Shown: one piece after another, positions 8,106-17,024 of the stretch
Layout: every line of letters starts with the position of its first letter
How positions within the stretch are numbered: position 1 is the first letter of the stretch
Source of the DNA: Candidatus Altarchaeota archaeon
GTDB lineage: Archaea; Altiarchaeota; Altiarchaeia; IMC4; QMZM01
Assembly (NCBI GenBank): GCA_030609775.1
Contig: JAUWTD010000009.1
Span: 1-33,703 of the forward strand
Reading direction: 5' to 3'
DNA length: 33,703 nt
Translations under genes and position numbers: made by a program
The notes under the pieces: model-generated
The model's database searches: none
Told to the model about the DNA's origin: nothing
Seen by the model: only the letters and a program-made list of their open reading frames with translations

Positions 8106-9362
8106 ATGAATCAAAAATTTCTTTTAAAGATAGCAGAAAAATTAGGCACACCCCTGTATGTTTACAGCGAAGAGCAGATAAGGAAAAATTATAGAGAATT
8201 TCTGTCAGCATTCAAGAGCAGATACAGGAATACAAAAATATTTTATGCATTAAAGGCCAATTCCTCACTTGCAATCTGCCACATACTCCGCCAAGAGGGT
8301 TCTTGCGCGGATGTTGTGTCCATAGGCGAACTTAAGGTAGCCCAGAGAATAGGTATAAAACCAAAAGATATAATATTCACAAACAACAGCAAAACAGACC
8401 AAGATTTAGATGACGCCATTGAAGCAGGTATCATAGTAAACATTGATTCAATCGATGAATTACATAGGTTACATAAGATAGCGAAAAACAAAAGAAAAGC
8501 AGTAAATGTCTCTTTTAGGGTGAATCCAGCAATAGATCCGAAAACACACCCAAAGATATCTACCGGCCTTAAAGAGTCTAAGTTCGGAATTCACTTAGAG
8601 AATAACATAGCGTTGGATGCATACATTACTGCCCAAACCCTTGATTGGATAGAAATCAAAGGAATACACACACATATAGGCTCACAGATAACAGACATGA
8701 ACGCATTTAAGGATATGACAGAAAAAATAATGCAGTTTACATTAGAGCTTAAAGAGAAAATAGGATTAGAGTTGAAATTCATAGACCTTGGAGGAGGACT
8801 AGGCATCCAATACACCGATGATGCGACTCCGACACCAGACGATTATGCAGGAACAATAATACCGGTTGTTAATGAATACAACAAAAAACTTAATTACGAA
8901 CCGGAACTATGGTTTGAACCAGGCAGATATATTTTAGGAAACGTAGGAGTGCTTTTATGCAAGGTCACAGGAGTTAAGGAGACCCCATATAAGAAGTTCG
9001 TAAACGTTGATGCAGGATTCAATGTATTGATGAGGCCTTCTATGTATGATTCATATCATAGAATCCAGGTCTTAAACAGGATTGATGAAAACGCAACCGA
9101 GACATATGACATAGTCGGAAACATCTGTGAATCAGGGGATATCTTGGCAAGAGAAAGAAAACTTCCAAGAGTCAAAGGAGGAGACATAATAGCAGTATAT
9201 GACACAGGCGCATATGGATTTAGTATGTCCAGCCAATACAACCAAAGACCCCGGCCTGCTGAAATACTTACATGGGGTGGAACAGTAGAGGTCATCAGGG
9301 AAAAAGAAACCTTTGACGACCTACTCAGAAACCAAAAAGCACCCAACGACCTCATAGATTAA
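8106..9362 (+). CDS. lysA: Diaminopimelate decarboxylase
   Basis: 418 residues, normal length. The PLP lysine lies in FYALKANSS (about residue 49). Other hallmarks are THIGSQI, DLGGGLGIQY, WFEPGRYI, the substrate-binding CESGD and YDTGAYGFSM. It is an alanine-racemase-fold barrel plus C-terminal beta domain. The enzyme makes L-lysine from meso-diaminopimelate. CESGD together with the C-terminal YNQRPRPAEIL favours LysA over arginine or ornithine decarboxylase. A TATA-like AATATTAT lies about 20 bases before the ATG. The 3' end overlaps the stop of the convergent mutase gene by 4 nt (TTAA). Confidence 0.95.
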   Translation: MNQKFLLKIAEKLGTPLYVYSEEQIRKNYREFLSAFKSRYRNTKIFYALKANSSLAICHILRQEGSCADVVSIGELKVAQRIGIKPKDIIFTNNSKTDQDLDDAIEAGIIVNIDSIDELHRLHKIAKNKRKAVNVSFRVNPAIDPKTHPKISTGLKESKFGIHLENNIALDAYITAQTLDWIEIKGIHTHIGSQITDMNAFKDMTEKIMQFTLELKEKIGLELKFIDLGGGLGIQYTDDATPTPDDYAGTIIPVVNEYNKKLNYEPELWFEPGRYILGNVGVLLCKVTGVKETPYKKFVNVDAGFNVLMRPSMYDSYHRIQVLNRIDENATETYDIVGNICESGDILARERKLPRVKGGDIIAVYDTGAYGFSMSSQYNQRPRPAEILTWGGTVEVIREKETFDDLLRNQKAPNDLID

Positions 9363-10696
9363 AGGATTATCTGATGCTTTTTAAGTTCATGTTCAATAAT
9401 TTCCTTAATTTCGGCAAGCCTCTTTTTTGTCTTAGCCTCAAACCTCAGAATCAATGCAGGCTCCGTGTTTGATGCACGCACAAGACCCCAGCCATCTTTG
9501 AATTGTATTCTTGCACCGTCAACAGTAATAACATCATATGATTTCTTGAATTTCTCAGTTATTTCCCCGACAATTTTGAACTTGACATCATCAGGACAAG
9601 GAATCCTTATCTCAGGGGTTGACTCATATTGAGGGGTTCGGGCAATAATATCTGAGAGCAACATATCAGAATTCGACAGGATCTGCGCCATTCGCAGAGA
9701 CGCAAATATTGCATCATCAAAACCATAATAGTTGTCTGCAAAAAAGAAGTGACCAGACATCTCCCCGGCAAGCAAAGCATCCTCTTCCTTCATCTTCTTT
9801 TTTATGAACGAATGACCGGTTCGATACATGATAGGTATGCCCCCATGCTCTTTGATATCTTCAATTAACGCCTGAGAACACTTCACTTCCAGGATTATCT
9901 TTGCTTTTTTGTGTTTTTTGAGGATTTCTCTTGAAAACAACATCAAAGCCTGATCACCCCGAATTATTGAGCCCTTATCATCCACGAACCCGGCCCGGTC
10001 GCCGTCGCCGTCATATGCTACACCAAAATCTGCATCCTCCACCCGCACCCTTTCAATCAAATCCGCAAGTACTGCATCCACTGTCGGATCAGGATGATGG
10101 TTCGGGAAACTGCCGTCAGGTTCACAGTATAGTGGCACTACAGTGCAGCCAAGATCCTTAAATAGTTTTAGCGCAGTTGGTCCGGCAGATCCGTTTCCTG
10201 CATCCACCACAACTTTTAGGGGTCTTCCCAAGTTTATCTTTTCCTTCACTAACTCCACATAGTCATCTGTTATCTCTTTTTTAACAACCCGGCCATTACC
10301 CACCGAATAGTCTCCGGACTCAATTATCCTTCTAATCTTTTGTATACTGTCACCGTATAGTGCTTCGGTTCCCCGGCACATCTTAAAGCCATTATATTCC
10401 GCTGCATTATGTGATCCGGTAATCATGATACCTCCATCCATCTCACAGCATCTGATTGAAAAATATAGAACAGGGGTGGGAACCATTCCAATATCAGTCA
10501 CATTACATCCTACAGAAACCAATCCCTTGATGAGTGCATCATTTAACGCAGGAGAACTCAACCTACAGTCTGCTCCAACAACAATATCGCCGCCGCCAAC
10601 ATATGTCCCAAAAGCCTTCCCTATATTCTGGGCCATGTCCTCAGACAAATCCTTGCCAACCACACCACGTATATCATATGCACGAAATATAGACAT
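9359..10696 (-). CDS. Phosphomannomutase / phosphoglucomutase family enzyme
   Basis: 445 residues from the ATG at 10696. The upstream GTG at 10702 is rejected because GAGGGTG sits at ribosome-site distance from the ATG but abuts the GTG. All four alpha-D-phosphohexomutase signatures are present: TGSHNAAEYNGFK with the phosphoserine (HNA instead of the usual HNP), the metal loop DGDGDR, the sugar-specificity loop GEMSGHFFF and the phosphate-binding RASNTEP. It interconverts hexose 1- and 6-phosphates. GEMSGH fits PMM/PGM-type enzymes, but the exact sugar cannot be read. The RHH-nucleotidyltransferase gene lies 15 nt upstream, so the pair probably makes an NDP-sugar. Confidence 0.93.
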   Translation of the reverse strand: MSIFRAYDIRGVVGKDLSEDMAQNIGKAFGTYVGGGDIVVGADCRLSSPALNDALIKGLVSVGCNVTDIGMVPTPVLYFSIRCCEMDGGIMITGSHNAAEYNGFKMCRGTEALYGDSIQKIRRIIESGDYSVGNGRVVKKEITDDYVELVKEKINLGRPLKVVVDAGNGSAGPTALKLFKDLGCTVVPLYCEPDGSFPNHHPDPTVDAVLADLIERVRVEDADFGVAYDGDGDRAGFVDDKGSIIRGDQALMLFSREILKKHKKAKIILEVKCSQALIEDIKEHGGIPIMYRTGHSFIKKKMKEEDALLAGEMSGHFFFADNYYGFDDAIFASLRMAQILSNSDMLLSDIIARTPQYESTPEIRIPCPDDVKFKIVGEITEKFKKSYDVITVDGARIQFKDGWGLVRASNTEPALILRFEAKTKKRLAEIKEIIEHELKKHQIIL

Positions 10697-10711
10697 ATTC
10701 ACACCCTCACT

Positions 10712-11542
10712 TTAGTTAATTCCCTTCCATTCTTTTATTGCTTTCTCATAAGCGTCATGGGTTCCGGTATCAAACCACTGCCCATCAAACGGGTAGCCGA
10801 AGAGTCTGCCGTCTTGTGCAAGCCGGGGAAATACATCAGTTTCCATCATAGCCTTGCCCTCAGGTACATAATCCAGAACCTTAGGATCTATCACATAGAC
10901 ACCCGCGTTTATGAGCTTTGAGTGTACACCGGTTGAGGGTTTCTCGATGAACTCCAGTATCTGGTTCCCCCGAAGCCTTGCAACACCAAAACGCGAAGGA
11001 TCTTTTACAGGGGTCAACGCGATTGTTGCAAGCGCATTACTCTCACCGTGAAACATTATGAAATTATGGAGGTCTATATTTGCAAGAATATCTCCATTAA
11101 ACATAAGAAAAGAACCCTTCAAAACATCCCTCATTAGATTTAATGCACCGGCCGTACCCAGTTCATCCTCTTCCTCAATATAGGATATGTCTACACCAAG
11201 CTTTGAACCATCACCAAAGTATTCCCTGATCTTATCACCCATGTATCCTGTTGAGAGGATTATGTCCCTTATATCATATCTCCTCAACAGCTCAATGATA
11301 TGCTGCACAAGAGGTTTACCCTGAACAGGAATCATTGGCTTAGGCATCTCATAGGTGAATGGCCGCATCCTTGTCCCTTTGCCGCCTGCAAGAATCACTG
11401 CCTTATTGACCTTTTTTGCATACAGCAGCCTTGAGAGGATTATCTCAATCGCATGCGACCTATCTTTTACCTCCACTCCATCTACCATACGATCTATCCC
11501 AGACACAAGATCATCCCGAAGATTTATCCTAAACTCAGTCAT
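10712..11542 (-). CDS. Sugar-1-phosphate nucleotidyltransferase with N-terminal ribbon-helix-helix domain
   Basis: 276 residues. Residues 1-41 look like a ribbon-helix-helix DNA-binding domain: a short strand EFRINLRDDLVSGIDRMV, then RSHAIEIILSRLL. Residues about 46-276 form a nucleotidyltransferase domain with VILAGGKGTRMRPFT, MPKPMIPVQGKPL, EEDELGTAGAL, MFNGDIL, IEKPS, INAGVYVIDP and WFDTGTH. The enzyme part transfers a nucleotidyl group to a sugar 1-phosphate. It lacks the left-handed beta-helix acyltransferase domain of GlmU, so it is of the ManC/RfbA/GalU size class. It lies upstream of the phosphohexomutase gene in the same operon. The fused RHH may let the enzyme bind its own promoter, but that is inference. 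Confidence 0.9.
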   Translation of the reverse strand: MTEFRINLRDDLVSGIDRMVDGVEVKDRSHAIEIILSRLLYAKKVNKAVILAGGKGTRMRPFTYEMPKPMIPVQGKPLVQHIIELLRRYDIRDIILSTGYMGDKIREYFGDGSKLGVDISYIEEEDELGTAGALNLMRDVLKGSFLMFNGDILANIDLHNFIMFHGESNALATIALTPVKDPSRFGVARLRGNQILEFIEKPSTGVHSKLINAGVYVIDPKVLDYVPEGKAMMETDVFPRLAQDGRLFGYPFDGQWFDTGTHDAYEKAIKEWKGIN

Positions 11543-11580
11543 TTCGTGATTAAATATTTGGTTTCCTTCAAATTAAATAC

Positions 11581-12606
11581 ATGAAGATGATATCCATCAA
11601 CGGAGCACGTGGAGAAGGCGGCGGACAGATCCTGAGGACATGTACCGCATTAAGTGCAGTAACTGGTGAGAAATTCAGGATAGAGAATATAAGAGCCAAC
11701 AGACCAAATCCAGGTATAAGGCCGCAACACCTGCATGCGATAGATGCGGTAGCCAGACTCTGTGATGCGAAAGTGGACGGGCTTTATATTGGATCAAGTA
11801 AGCTGGAGTTTAATCCAGGAAACCTTCAAGGAGGCAGAATAAAGCTCAACATAGGCACGGCAGGATCAGTAACATTACTCCTGCAAGCCATAATGATCCC
11901 TGCAATGTTTACAAAAAAAGCAGTTAAACTAAGGATTACAGGAGGAACCGATGTAAAATGGAGCCCATCCATAGATTATCTAAGATACGTTACGCTGCCG
12001 GTTTTGAAGAGATTCGGTTACAAAGCAAATATCAGCCTTGATAGGAGAGGATATTATCCAAGAGGAGGCGGCATAGTTGAAGCAGAGATAGAGCCCATCA
12101 AAGGAATGGAAAAAATTAATCTAACCAAGCAGGGAAAACTTCTCAGGGTTAGAGGGATCTCACATGCCCACAGAAACCTGAAGAATGCAGAGGTCGCAAA
12201 GAGACAGATGGAATCCGCAAGATCTCTGTTATATAACAGGCTAACAGATACAGACATCAGAGAAAACATAAAAATCAAAGAAGAATACTCAGACACCTTA
12301 TGTTATGGTTCAGGGATCACATTATGGGTAAAAACAGAGAATACAATACTTGGATCAGACCATATCGGAGAAAAAGGGAAAAAATCAGAGGCTGTTGGAA
12401 AAGAGGCTGCAGAAGACATAATCAAAGAGATAGATTCAAATGCCGCATTAGACAAGTACATGGCAGACCAGATCATACCGTATCTTGCCTTATTGGGTGG
12501 GTGTGTAAGGGTAAGTGAGATAACACAGCATACGAAAACCAATGTGGATGTGGCAACTGAATTCGGCTTCAAGATACGCATTAAAGGAAACACTATTCAA
12601 GGCTAA
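11581..12606 (+). CDS. rtcA: RNA 3'-terminal phosphate cyclase
   Basis: 341 residues, the normal length of RtcA. Signatures include GARGEGGGQILRTCTALSAV at the N-terminus, RPNPGIRPQH, GTAGSVTLLLQ, TGGTDVKWSPS, YYPRGGG and the C-terminal THTK-like QHTKTNVDVATEF with the probable AMP-accepting His. RtcA converts RNA 3'-phosphate to 2',3'-cyclic phosphate using ATP. The start is divergent from the RHH-nucleotidyltransferase gene across 38 bp. The 3' end shares a 4-nt CTAA with the stop of tmk. There is no rtcB nearby. Confidence 0.95.
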   Translation: MKMISINGARGEGGGQILRTCTALSAVTGEKFRIENIRANRPNPGIRPQHLHAIDAVARLCDAKVDGLYIGSSKLEFNPGNLQGGRIKLNIGTAGSVTLLLQAIMIPAMFTKKAVKLRITGGTDVKWSPSIDYLRYVTLPVLKRFGYKANISLDRRGYYPRGGGIVEAEIEPIKGMEKINLTKQGKLLRVRGISHAHRNLKNAEVAKRQMESARSLLYNRLTDTDIRENIKIKEEYSDTLCYGSGITLWVKTENTILGSDHIGEKGKKSEAVGKEAAEDIIKEIDSNAALDKYMADQIIPYLALLGGCVRVSEITQHTKTNVDVATEFGFKIRIKGNTIQG

Positions 12607-13406
12607 AGATGTTTTTTGATGACTCTTTTGATGTCATCGAATACAATATCAATAGGTTTTGATGCATTAATCTTCACTAAATCATCGAACTTAAGGTAGT
12701 TTTCTCTTACCCTGCCAAGGAACATATCATATTTACTGGTCTCAGATTCTAATGTTGTGGGCTTTTCAAATCTCTCAAATTTCAGATACTTTGATTTTTC
12801 AAGCTCGTATTCTTCCTCTGCATTCACAAGCTTCCGGTTCAACTCAAGAATCTCATCTGCAGCCTTCTTCTGGTTAAGTTTCCCAAACATTGCCCTCCGG
12901 TTGTTCAGGTAATGCTTCCTGAGATCTTCAACCTTTCTGCGAGACCTCTCAAGCAATTCCCTGAATTTTCTGTCTTTCTCCTGGATCTTAGGTATCGCAA
13001 CATTAGGGGATATATCAAGCAAAAACGCAATATCTGGCTTATTTTCAATCGCATAAGAATTTATGGTTTTAAGCCAGTTCCAGTCAACATACTGCGCCGC
13101 CTGATAGGCTATTGTAGAGTAATAATATCTCTCGGATATGACAATCTTCTTAGACTCTAACGCAGGTGCTATCTCGGTTTTAATATGTTCATACCGGTCA
13201 GATGTAAACAACAATGCAAGAGCACTCGAATCAATCTCTTTGCCACTAGAAAGTATCTCCCTGACACATGATCCGATGACATTCTTTGTTGGCTCAGTTG
13301 TTATTAGAACATCCGACCCTTCACTTATAAGCCAGTCATATAGAAGCCGAGCCTGCGTCGATTTACCGCATCCATCTATTCCCTCCAAGACAATAAACAT
13401 TATCAT
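12603..13406 (-). CDS. tmk: Thymidylate kinase with a charged helical insertion
   Basis: 267 residues against about 200-210 for typical Tmk. Walker A is [12 protein letters not shown] (8-19). SDRYEH (69-74) and [12 protein letters not shown] (91-102) match the dTMP-site region, with Glu replacing the usual Asp of [12 protein letters not shown] starts at 130, and the C-terminal [12 protein letters not shown] follows FERFE (210-213). Between about 142 and 208 lies a Lys/Glu/Arg-rich, probably helical insertion in the LID region. The enzyme makes dTDP from dTMP. The ATG at 13406 overlaps the pdxS stop as ATGA, which favours it over the ATG at 13400 and implies coupling. Confidence 0.88.
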   Translation of the reverse strand: MIMFIVLEGIDGCGKSTQARLLYDWLISEGSDVLITTEPTKNVIGSCVREILSSGKEIDSSALALLFTSDRYEHIKTEIAPALESKKIVISERYYYSTIAYQAAQYVDWNWLKTINSYAIENKPDIAFLLDISPNVAIPKIQEKDRKFRELLERSRRKVEDLRKHYLNNRRAMFGKLNQKKAADEILELNRKLVNAEEEYELEKSKYLKFERFEKPTTLESETSKYDMFLGRVRENYLKFDDLVKINASKPIDIVFDDIKRVIKKHL

Positions 13407-14290
13407 ACACCCCTATGTTGGAGGAGATCACTATCATCAAGACATTTTATGTCAATGCCCTTCATAGCACCCTGCAACCCCTTCGACACCTCAGATAGAA
13501 GTTTAGGATCATCATAATGCGCCGTAGACTCAACTATTGCTTTTGCCATAGTCTCAGGATCATCGGACTTAAAGATCCCTGAACCAACAAAGTTACCGTC
13601 TGCTCCAAGCTGCATCATCAAGGCAGCGTCTGCAGGGCTTGCTATGCCGCCTGCCGCAAAATTAACCAAAGGAAGCCTCCCATGATCTTTAACATCTCTT
13701 AGATTACATAAAGGCACCTGCAGGTTTTTAGCCTCAGTATATAGTTCATCCTCATCCATGTTCTGAACCTTCCTGATCTGAGAGTTTATCAGACGCATAT
13801 GCCTCACCGCCTCAACGATGTTGCCTGTGCCTGCCTCACCCTTTGTCCGGAGCATCGCAGCACCTTCCGAGATCCTTCTTAAGGCCTCACCCAGATCTCT
13901 TGCACCGCAAACAAACGGGATCTTGAATTTCTGCTTGTTTATATGATTATTCTCATCTGCAGGAGTCAAAACCTCGGATTCATCAATCATGTCAACCCCA
14001 AGGCTTTCTAGAATCTGCGCCTCAACGAAGTGCCCAATTCGCACCTTAGCCATAACAGGAATTGACACAACATCCATTATCTCAAGTATCTTCTCAGGAT
14101 CAGCCATGCGAGCAACACCCCCCACAGCCCTTATATCTGCCGGAACTCTCTCAAGAGCCATCACCGCAACTGCACCAGCATCTTCTGCAATCCTCGCCTG
14201 CTCAGCATTCGTGACATCCATTACAACGCCACCTTTAACCATCTTTGCAAAACCCGTCTTAAGTAGGTCTGTTCCTGTTTTTGCTTTCAT
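13403..14290 (-). CDS. pdxS: Pyridoxal 5'-phosphate synthase subunit PdxS
   Basis: 295 residues, full length. Nearly every PdxS landmark is present: [32 protein letters not shown], the catalytic-lysine stretch [37 protein letters not shown] and [20 protein letters not shown]. With the glutaminase PdxT it makes PLP from ribose 5-phosphate, glyceraldehyde 3-phosphate and glutamine. pdxT is not in the window. The ATG is preceded by AGGAGG at a good distance. The gene leads an operon with tmk (4-nt overlap). Confidence 0.98.
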   Translation of the reverse strand: MKAKTGTDLLKTGFAKMVKGGVVMDVTNAEQARIAEDAGAVAVMALERVPADIRAVGGVARMADPEKILEIMDVVSIPVMAKVRIGHFVEAQILESLGVDMIDESEVLTPADENNHINKQKFKIPFVCGARDLGEALRRISEGAAMLRTKGEAGTGNIVEAVRHMRLINSQIRKVQNMDEDELYTEAKNLQVPLCNLRDVKDHGRLPLVNFAAGGIASPADAALMMQLGADGNFVGSGIFKSDDPETMAKAIVESTAHYDDPKLLSEVSKGLQGAMKGIDIKCLDDSDLLQHRGV

Positions 14291-14352
14291 TCCATCCTCC
14301 TAAGACAATATTTGATTTAATTAAAATAAGTAATACCTAATTATTTTTAATA

Positions 14353-15090
14353 ATGGAATATGAACAGATTACAAAAGAATTGAGACTTGACATAGGAAAA
14401 GACAGAAAGTCAGCTGAATTACTCAACAGCCTAATTAGGAAAGCAGACATTAACCAATTCTATTCCATAAAGAAAAAATGTGTTATCGTGTTCGGCGCAG
14501 GACCCTCCCTTACATTAGATATAGACCAGATCAAAACAGAGAGCCTTCAGAAAGAGTGTATCCTGATTGCAGCAGATGGAGCAGTTAAAGCACTTCTTGA
14601 ATATAAGCTAATCCCTAGAATACAGGTAACAGACCTCGATGGAGACACCGATGCAATAATCAATGCAAACAAAAGAGGAACCATAACAGTTGTGCACGCC
14701 CACGCAGACAACATTGACAAAATCATAAAATATGTTCCAGATATGGAAAATGTTGTAGGTACAACACAGGTTAAACCATTCGGGAAACTGCTCAACTTCG
14801 GCGGATTCACTGACGGCGACAGAGCAGTCTTCCTTGCAGACCACTTTAAGGCAGGGATTATAGCCCTTGCAGGAATGGACTTTGGCTCAGAGATAGGAGA
14901 GTACTCAGGAGACTATAACAAAGAGTTTAAGCTAAAGAAGCTAACCATAGGGAAAACACTACTCGAAAACATAGCAAAAAAATCAAGTGCACACCTGGTT
15001 AATCTCACAGACAACGGCGAAAGGATTAAAGGAATTCCACGGATATCTGCAAAACAGCTTAAGGTGCTTTCAAGTCATATGCTCCGATAA
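14353..15090 (+). CDS. mptE: 6-hydroxymethyl-7,8-dihydropterin diphosphokinase, archaeal type
   Basis: 245 residues, matching the MptE/DUF115 family (characterised in Methanocaldococcus). Key stretches are VIVFGAGPSLTLDID (about 45), IAADGAVKALLEYKLIPRI, TDLDGD, VVHAHADNIDKI, GTTQVKPFG, NFGGFTDGDRAVFLA and AGMDFGSEIGEYSG. It transfers diphosphate to 6-hydroxymethyl-7,8-dihydropterin in (methano)pterin or folate synthesis. The ATG follows an AT-rich run, with no clear ribosome site. The last 32 nt overlap the 3' end of the convergent ogt gene, so the two mRNAs would be complementary at their ends. Confidence 0.9.
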   Translation: MEYEQITKELRLDIGKDRKSAELLNSLIRKADINQFYSIKKKCVIVFGAGPSLTLDIDQIKTESLQKECILIAADGAVKALLEYKLIPRIQVTDLDGDTDAIINANKRGTITVVHAHADNIDKIIKYVPDMENVVGTTQVKPFGKLLNFGGFTDGDRAVFLADHFKAGIIALAGMDFGSEIGEYSGDYNKEFKLKKLTIGKTLLENIAKKSSAHLVNLTDNGERIKGIPRISAKQLKVLSSHMLR

Positions 15091-15385
15091 ACACTTCCAT
15101 AAAATCACGTATACGACCATCCACAACGACGATGCCTTCAGAAGTCAAGATTTTAATCTTCTCAGAGATACCTTGACTGTAGCCTCCAATCAGGCCATCT
15201 GAGCATACAACCCGATGGCATGGAATCTTCACAGGCTCAGGATTCTTATTTAATGCATTCCCCACAGCCCTTGCAAACTGCACATCCCCTAACGCCCCAG
15301 CAATCGCCTTATACGTTGAGATCCGTCCATAAGGTATCTTCTCTACCATTAACAGAACTGATCCAGTGAAATTTGTTAAATCCAT
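15059..15385 (-). CDS. ogt: Methylated-DNA-protein cysteine methyltransferase
   Basis: 108 residues, which is the C-terminal catalytic domain only, lacking the N-terminal RNase H-like domain of longer Ogt/Ada proteins. The active-site PCHRVV with the acceptor Cys is intact, preceded by IPYGRISTYKAIAGALG (the helix-turn-helix that inserts into DNA) and ARAVGNALNKNP. It removes O6-alkyl groups from guanine by suicidal transfer to the Cys. With Cys in PCHRV it is a true transferase rather than an alkyltransferase-like protein, which has Trp there. It overlaps mptE 3' to 3' by 32 nt. Confidence 0.94.
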   Translation of the reverse strand: MDLTNFTGSVLLMVEKIPYGRISTYKAIAGALGDVQFARAVGNALNKNPEPVKIPCHRVVCSDGLIGGYSQGISEKIKILTSEGIVVVDGRIRDFMEVFIGAYDLKAP

Positions 15386-15469
15386 CTAATAACCTCAGAA
15401 CATAACGAAAATAGGGAAAAAAACGTAGTGTATTTAATAGATAAGGATAATTAATAATATAGAATTAAA

Positions 15470-16177
15470 ATGGTTGAACTAATAAAAACAGGAATTCCTG
15501 AACTGGATGAGATATTAAACGGCGGAATCCCAAAAGGGAACTCTGTGCTCCTGTCAGGGAGCTGTGGTACAGGCAAAACAATTCTTGCTGAACACTTCCT
15601 TTTTAACGGAGCAAAAAAGTATGATGAAACAGGGATCTATATATCTCTCTCAGAGCCAAGAGATAAGATAATATCAAACCTTGAACCGTTCAAGTTCTAT
15701 GATCCTAAACTTGTTGAGGATGATAAAGTAAAGATACTAGACATAACACAAGACGCTAGATTGATAAACCTCGAGCCTCTGACTGTGAACGGCATAATAA
15801 ACATGATAAGTTCCATTATAAGAGACAGCGAAGCTCAGAGAGTCTGCATTGACTCACTAACCGCAATCTGCAACAGTTTAGGTACTGAAAAAAATATCCG
15901 CGAATTCATATTCGAGCTTGGACTTCAATTAGGTTACCTTAACTGCACAACATTATTCATCTCAGAGATACCGCCAATGACGTTCCAATACTCTGTCTAC
16001 GGCATAGAAGAATTCATAGCAGACGGAGTAATCCTGCTAAGAGAACACGAGGATAAAGGAGAACTTATAAGAACCCTACAGGTAGTGAAGATGAGAGGAG
16101 TGCACCACTCCAGAAATAAACAGATACTACAGATCTCTGAGGAAGGTATAATCCTAAAACCAATGTTCGAGTTATAA
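15470..16177 (+). CDS. KaiC-like RecA-superfamily ATPase, intact P-loop
   Basis: 235 residues: a single KaiC domain. TGIPELDEILNGGIPKGNSV leads into Walker A GSCGTGKT (30-37). GIYISLSEPRDKI is typical of KaiC. A Walker B-like VCIDSLTAI lies around 125. The C-terminal VVKMRGVHHSRNKQILQI matches the substrate or subunit-interface region of KaiC/GvpD-like proteins. Archaeal single-domain KaiC proteins are often signalling or motility regulators (ArlH is one). It is the only protein of the local cluster with an intact P-loop in its KaiC domain. It is convergent with the P-loop-less paralogue across 59 bp, with a T-rich terminator between them. Confidence 0.92.
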   Translation: MVELIKTGIPELDEILNGGIPKGNSVLLSGSCGTGKTILAEHFLFNGAKKYDETGIYISLSEPRDKIISNLEPFKFYDPKLVEDDKVKILDITQDARLINLEPLTVNGIINMISSIIRDSEAQRVCIDSLTAICNSLGTEKNIREFIFELGLQLGYLNCTTLFISEIPPMTFQYSVYGIEEFIADGVILLREHEDKGELIRTLQVVKMRGVHHSRNKQILQISEEGIILKPMFEL

Positions 16178-16212
16178 AGGGTTTTTTCCCCTTATCTTTT
16201 TTTTTCTTTTTT
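16178..16212 (+). terminator. T-rich terminator after the KaiC-like gene
   Basis: Directly after the stop lies a short AAGGG/CCCTT inverted repeat with a T-rich loop. It is followed by nine T (16197-16205) and six T (16207-16212). T-runs of this kind terminate archaeal transcription. Confidence 0.65.
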
Positions 16213-16236
16213 AGTATTCCAGATAAAACCCAGCAC

Positions 16237-16950
16237 TTATTTGGGATCTATAACAAAACCATTTTTTGTCAGATTCATGTGTGCCGCCCTAACCGGAGAG
16301 GGAGTAGGTAGACTAAGTATCTTCAAATCAAGATTATCGTTTATCTCAATTGTCCCATCCATCATATAGCGCAAGGTCATCTCAACCTGGGGATCATGCA
16401 TCCCAGAACCCATAAGGAAGAATCCAAGCCCATTTGAGTCCCTAAGCTTAGGTAGTATCGTTCTCAGAAACCGATAGATTGTATTCGGGTCATTGTAAAT
16501 GAACAGAGTAGATAATGAATCAAAAACAAACTTGTAGTAGTCATTCATCGAAAAAAAATCTTTCTGAGCCTGAGACATTCCAATCGTTAAATCAGATAAT
16601 GCAATTGAGCCACCAATCCTCTTTATTGTATCAGTGCTTGTCACGTCTTTTCTCGCATTCAATGAGTAACCATCAACCCAACGTATAAGATTCTGCTGCT
16701 CCCCTCTTGCCAGAAACCATCCATAGGGCATGGCTCTGAGTTTCAGATCCTCAGGAGAATAATTCATAGTAACAATTAATCCAGGCTCCTTTTCAAGGAT
16801 TCCTCTATAGATATACTCAAGACAAAACAAATGCGCATCAATCACAGGAGGAACAATGAGCAGAATGCATGAACCACGAGGTAACCCACCTCCTGCAATC
16901 TCATCAAAACCTGCAATATTTGTTGGAATAATGCTTAATTGCTCTGCCAT
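16237..16950 (-). CDS. KaiC-like protein lacking the P-loop
   Basis: 237 residues from the ATG at 16950; a GTG two codons upstream is also possible but overlaps the GGTG ribosome-site-like stretch. The KaiC layout is recognisable: IIPTNIAGFDEIAGGGLPRG, then the place of Walker A holds IVPPVIDAH with no Gly-Lys-Thr/Ser. LIVTMNYSPEDLKLRA matches the strand after helix 1 of KaiC. YKFVFDSLSTLFI is Walker B-like. The C-terminal MNLTKNGFVIDP resembles the end of KaiC domains. It probably cannot bind ATP in the normal way and may act as a structural partner. It lies downstream of an LC7 gene in the same direction, with a T-run between them. Confidence 0.82.
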   Translation of the reverse strand: MAEQLSIIPTNIAGFDEIAGGGLPRGSCILLIVPPVIDAHLFCLEYIYRGILEKEPGLIVTMNYSPEDLKLRAMPYGWFLARGEQQNLIRWVDGYSLNARKDVTSTDTIKRIGGSIALSDLTIGMSQAQKDFFSMNDYYKFVFDSLSTLFIYNDPNTIYRFLRTILPKLRDSNGLGFFLMGSGMHDPQVEMTLRYMMDGTIEINDNLDLKILSLPTPSPVRAAHMNLTKNGFVIDPK

Positions 16951-17010
16951 AATCACACCAGCTATAAGATAAATAGGGATTCATTTAATAAAAAAACAAG
17001 AGAGTACCCC

Positions 17011-17019
17011 AAAAAAAAA
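17011..17019 (-). terminator. T9 run after the 144-aa LC7 gene
   Basis: On the minus strand nine T begin five bases after the LC7 stop. A second seven-T run follows at 16990-16996. This suggests the P-loop-less KaiC gene has its own promoter or depends on read-through. Confidence 0.6.
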
Positions 17020-17024
17020 GTAGC

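Noticed and set aside
10697-10702. GTG at 10702 as start of the phosphohexomutase
   Set aside because: The GAGGGTG ribosome site runs into this GTG; the ATG at 10696 has proper spacing and begins at the conserved SIFRAYDIRG.
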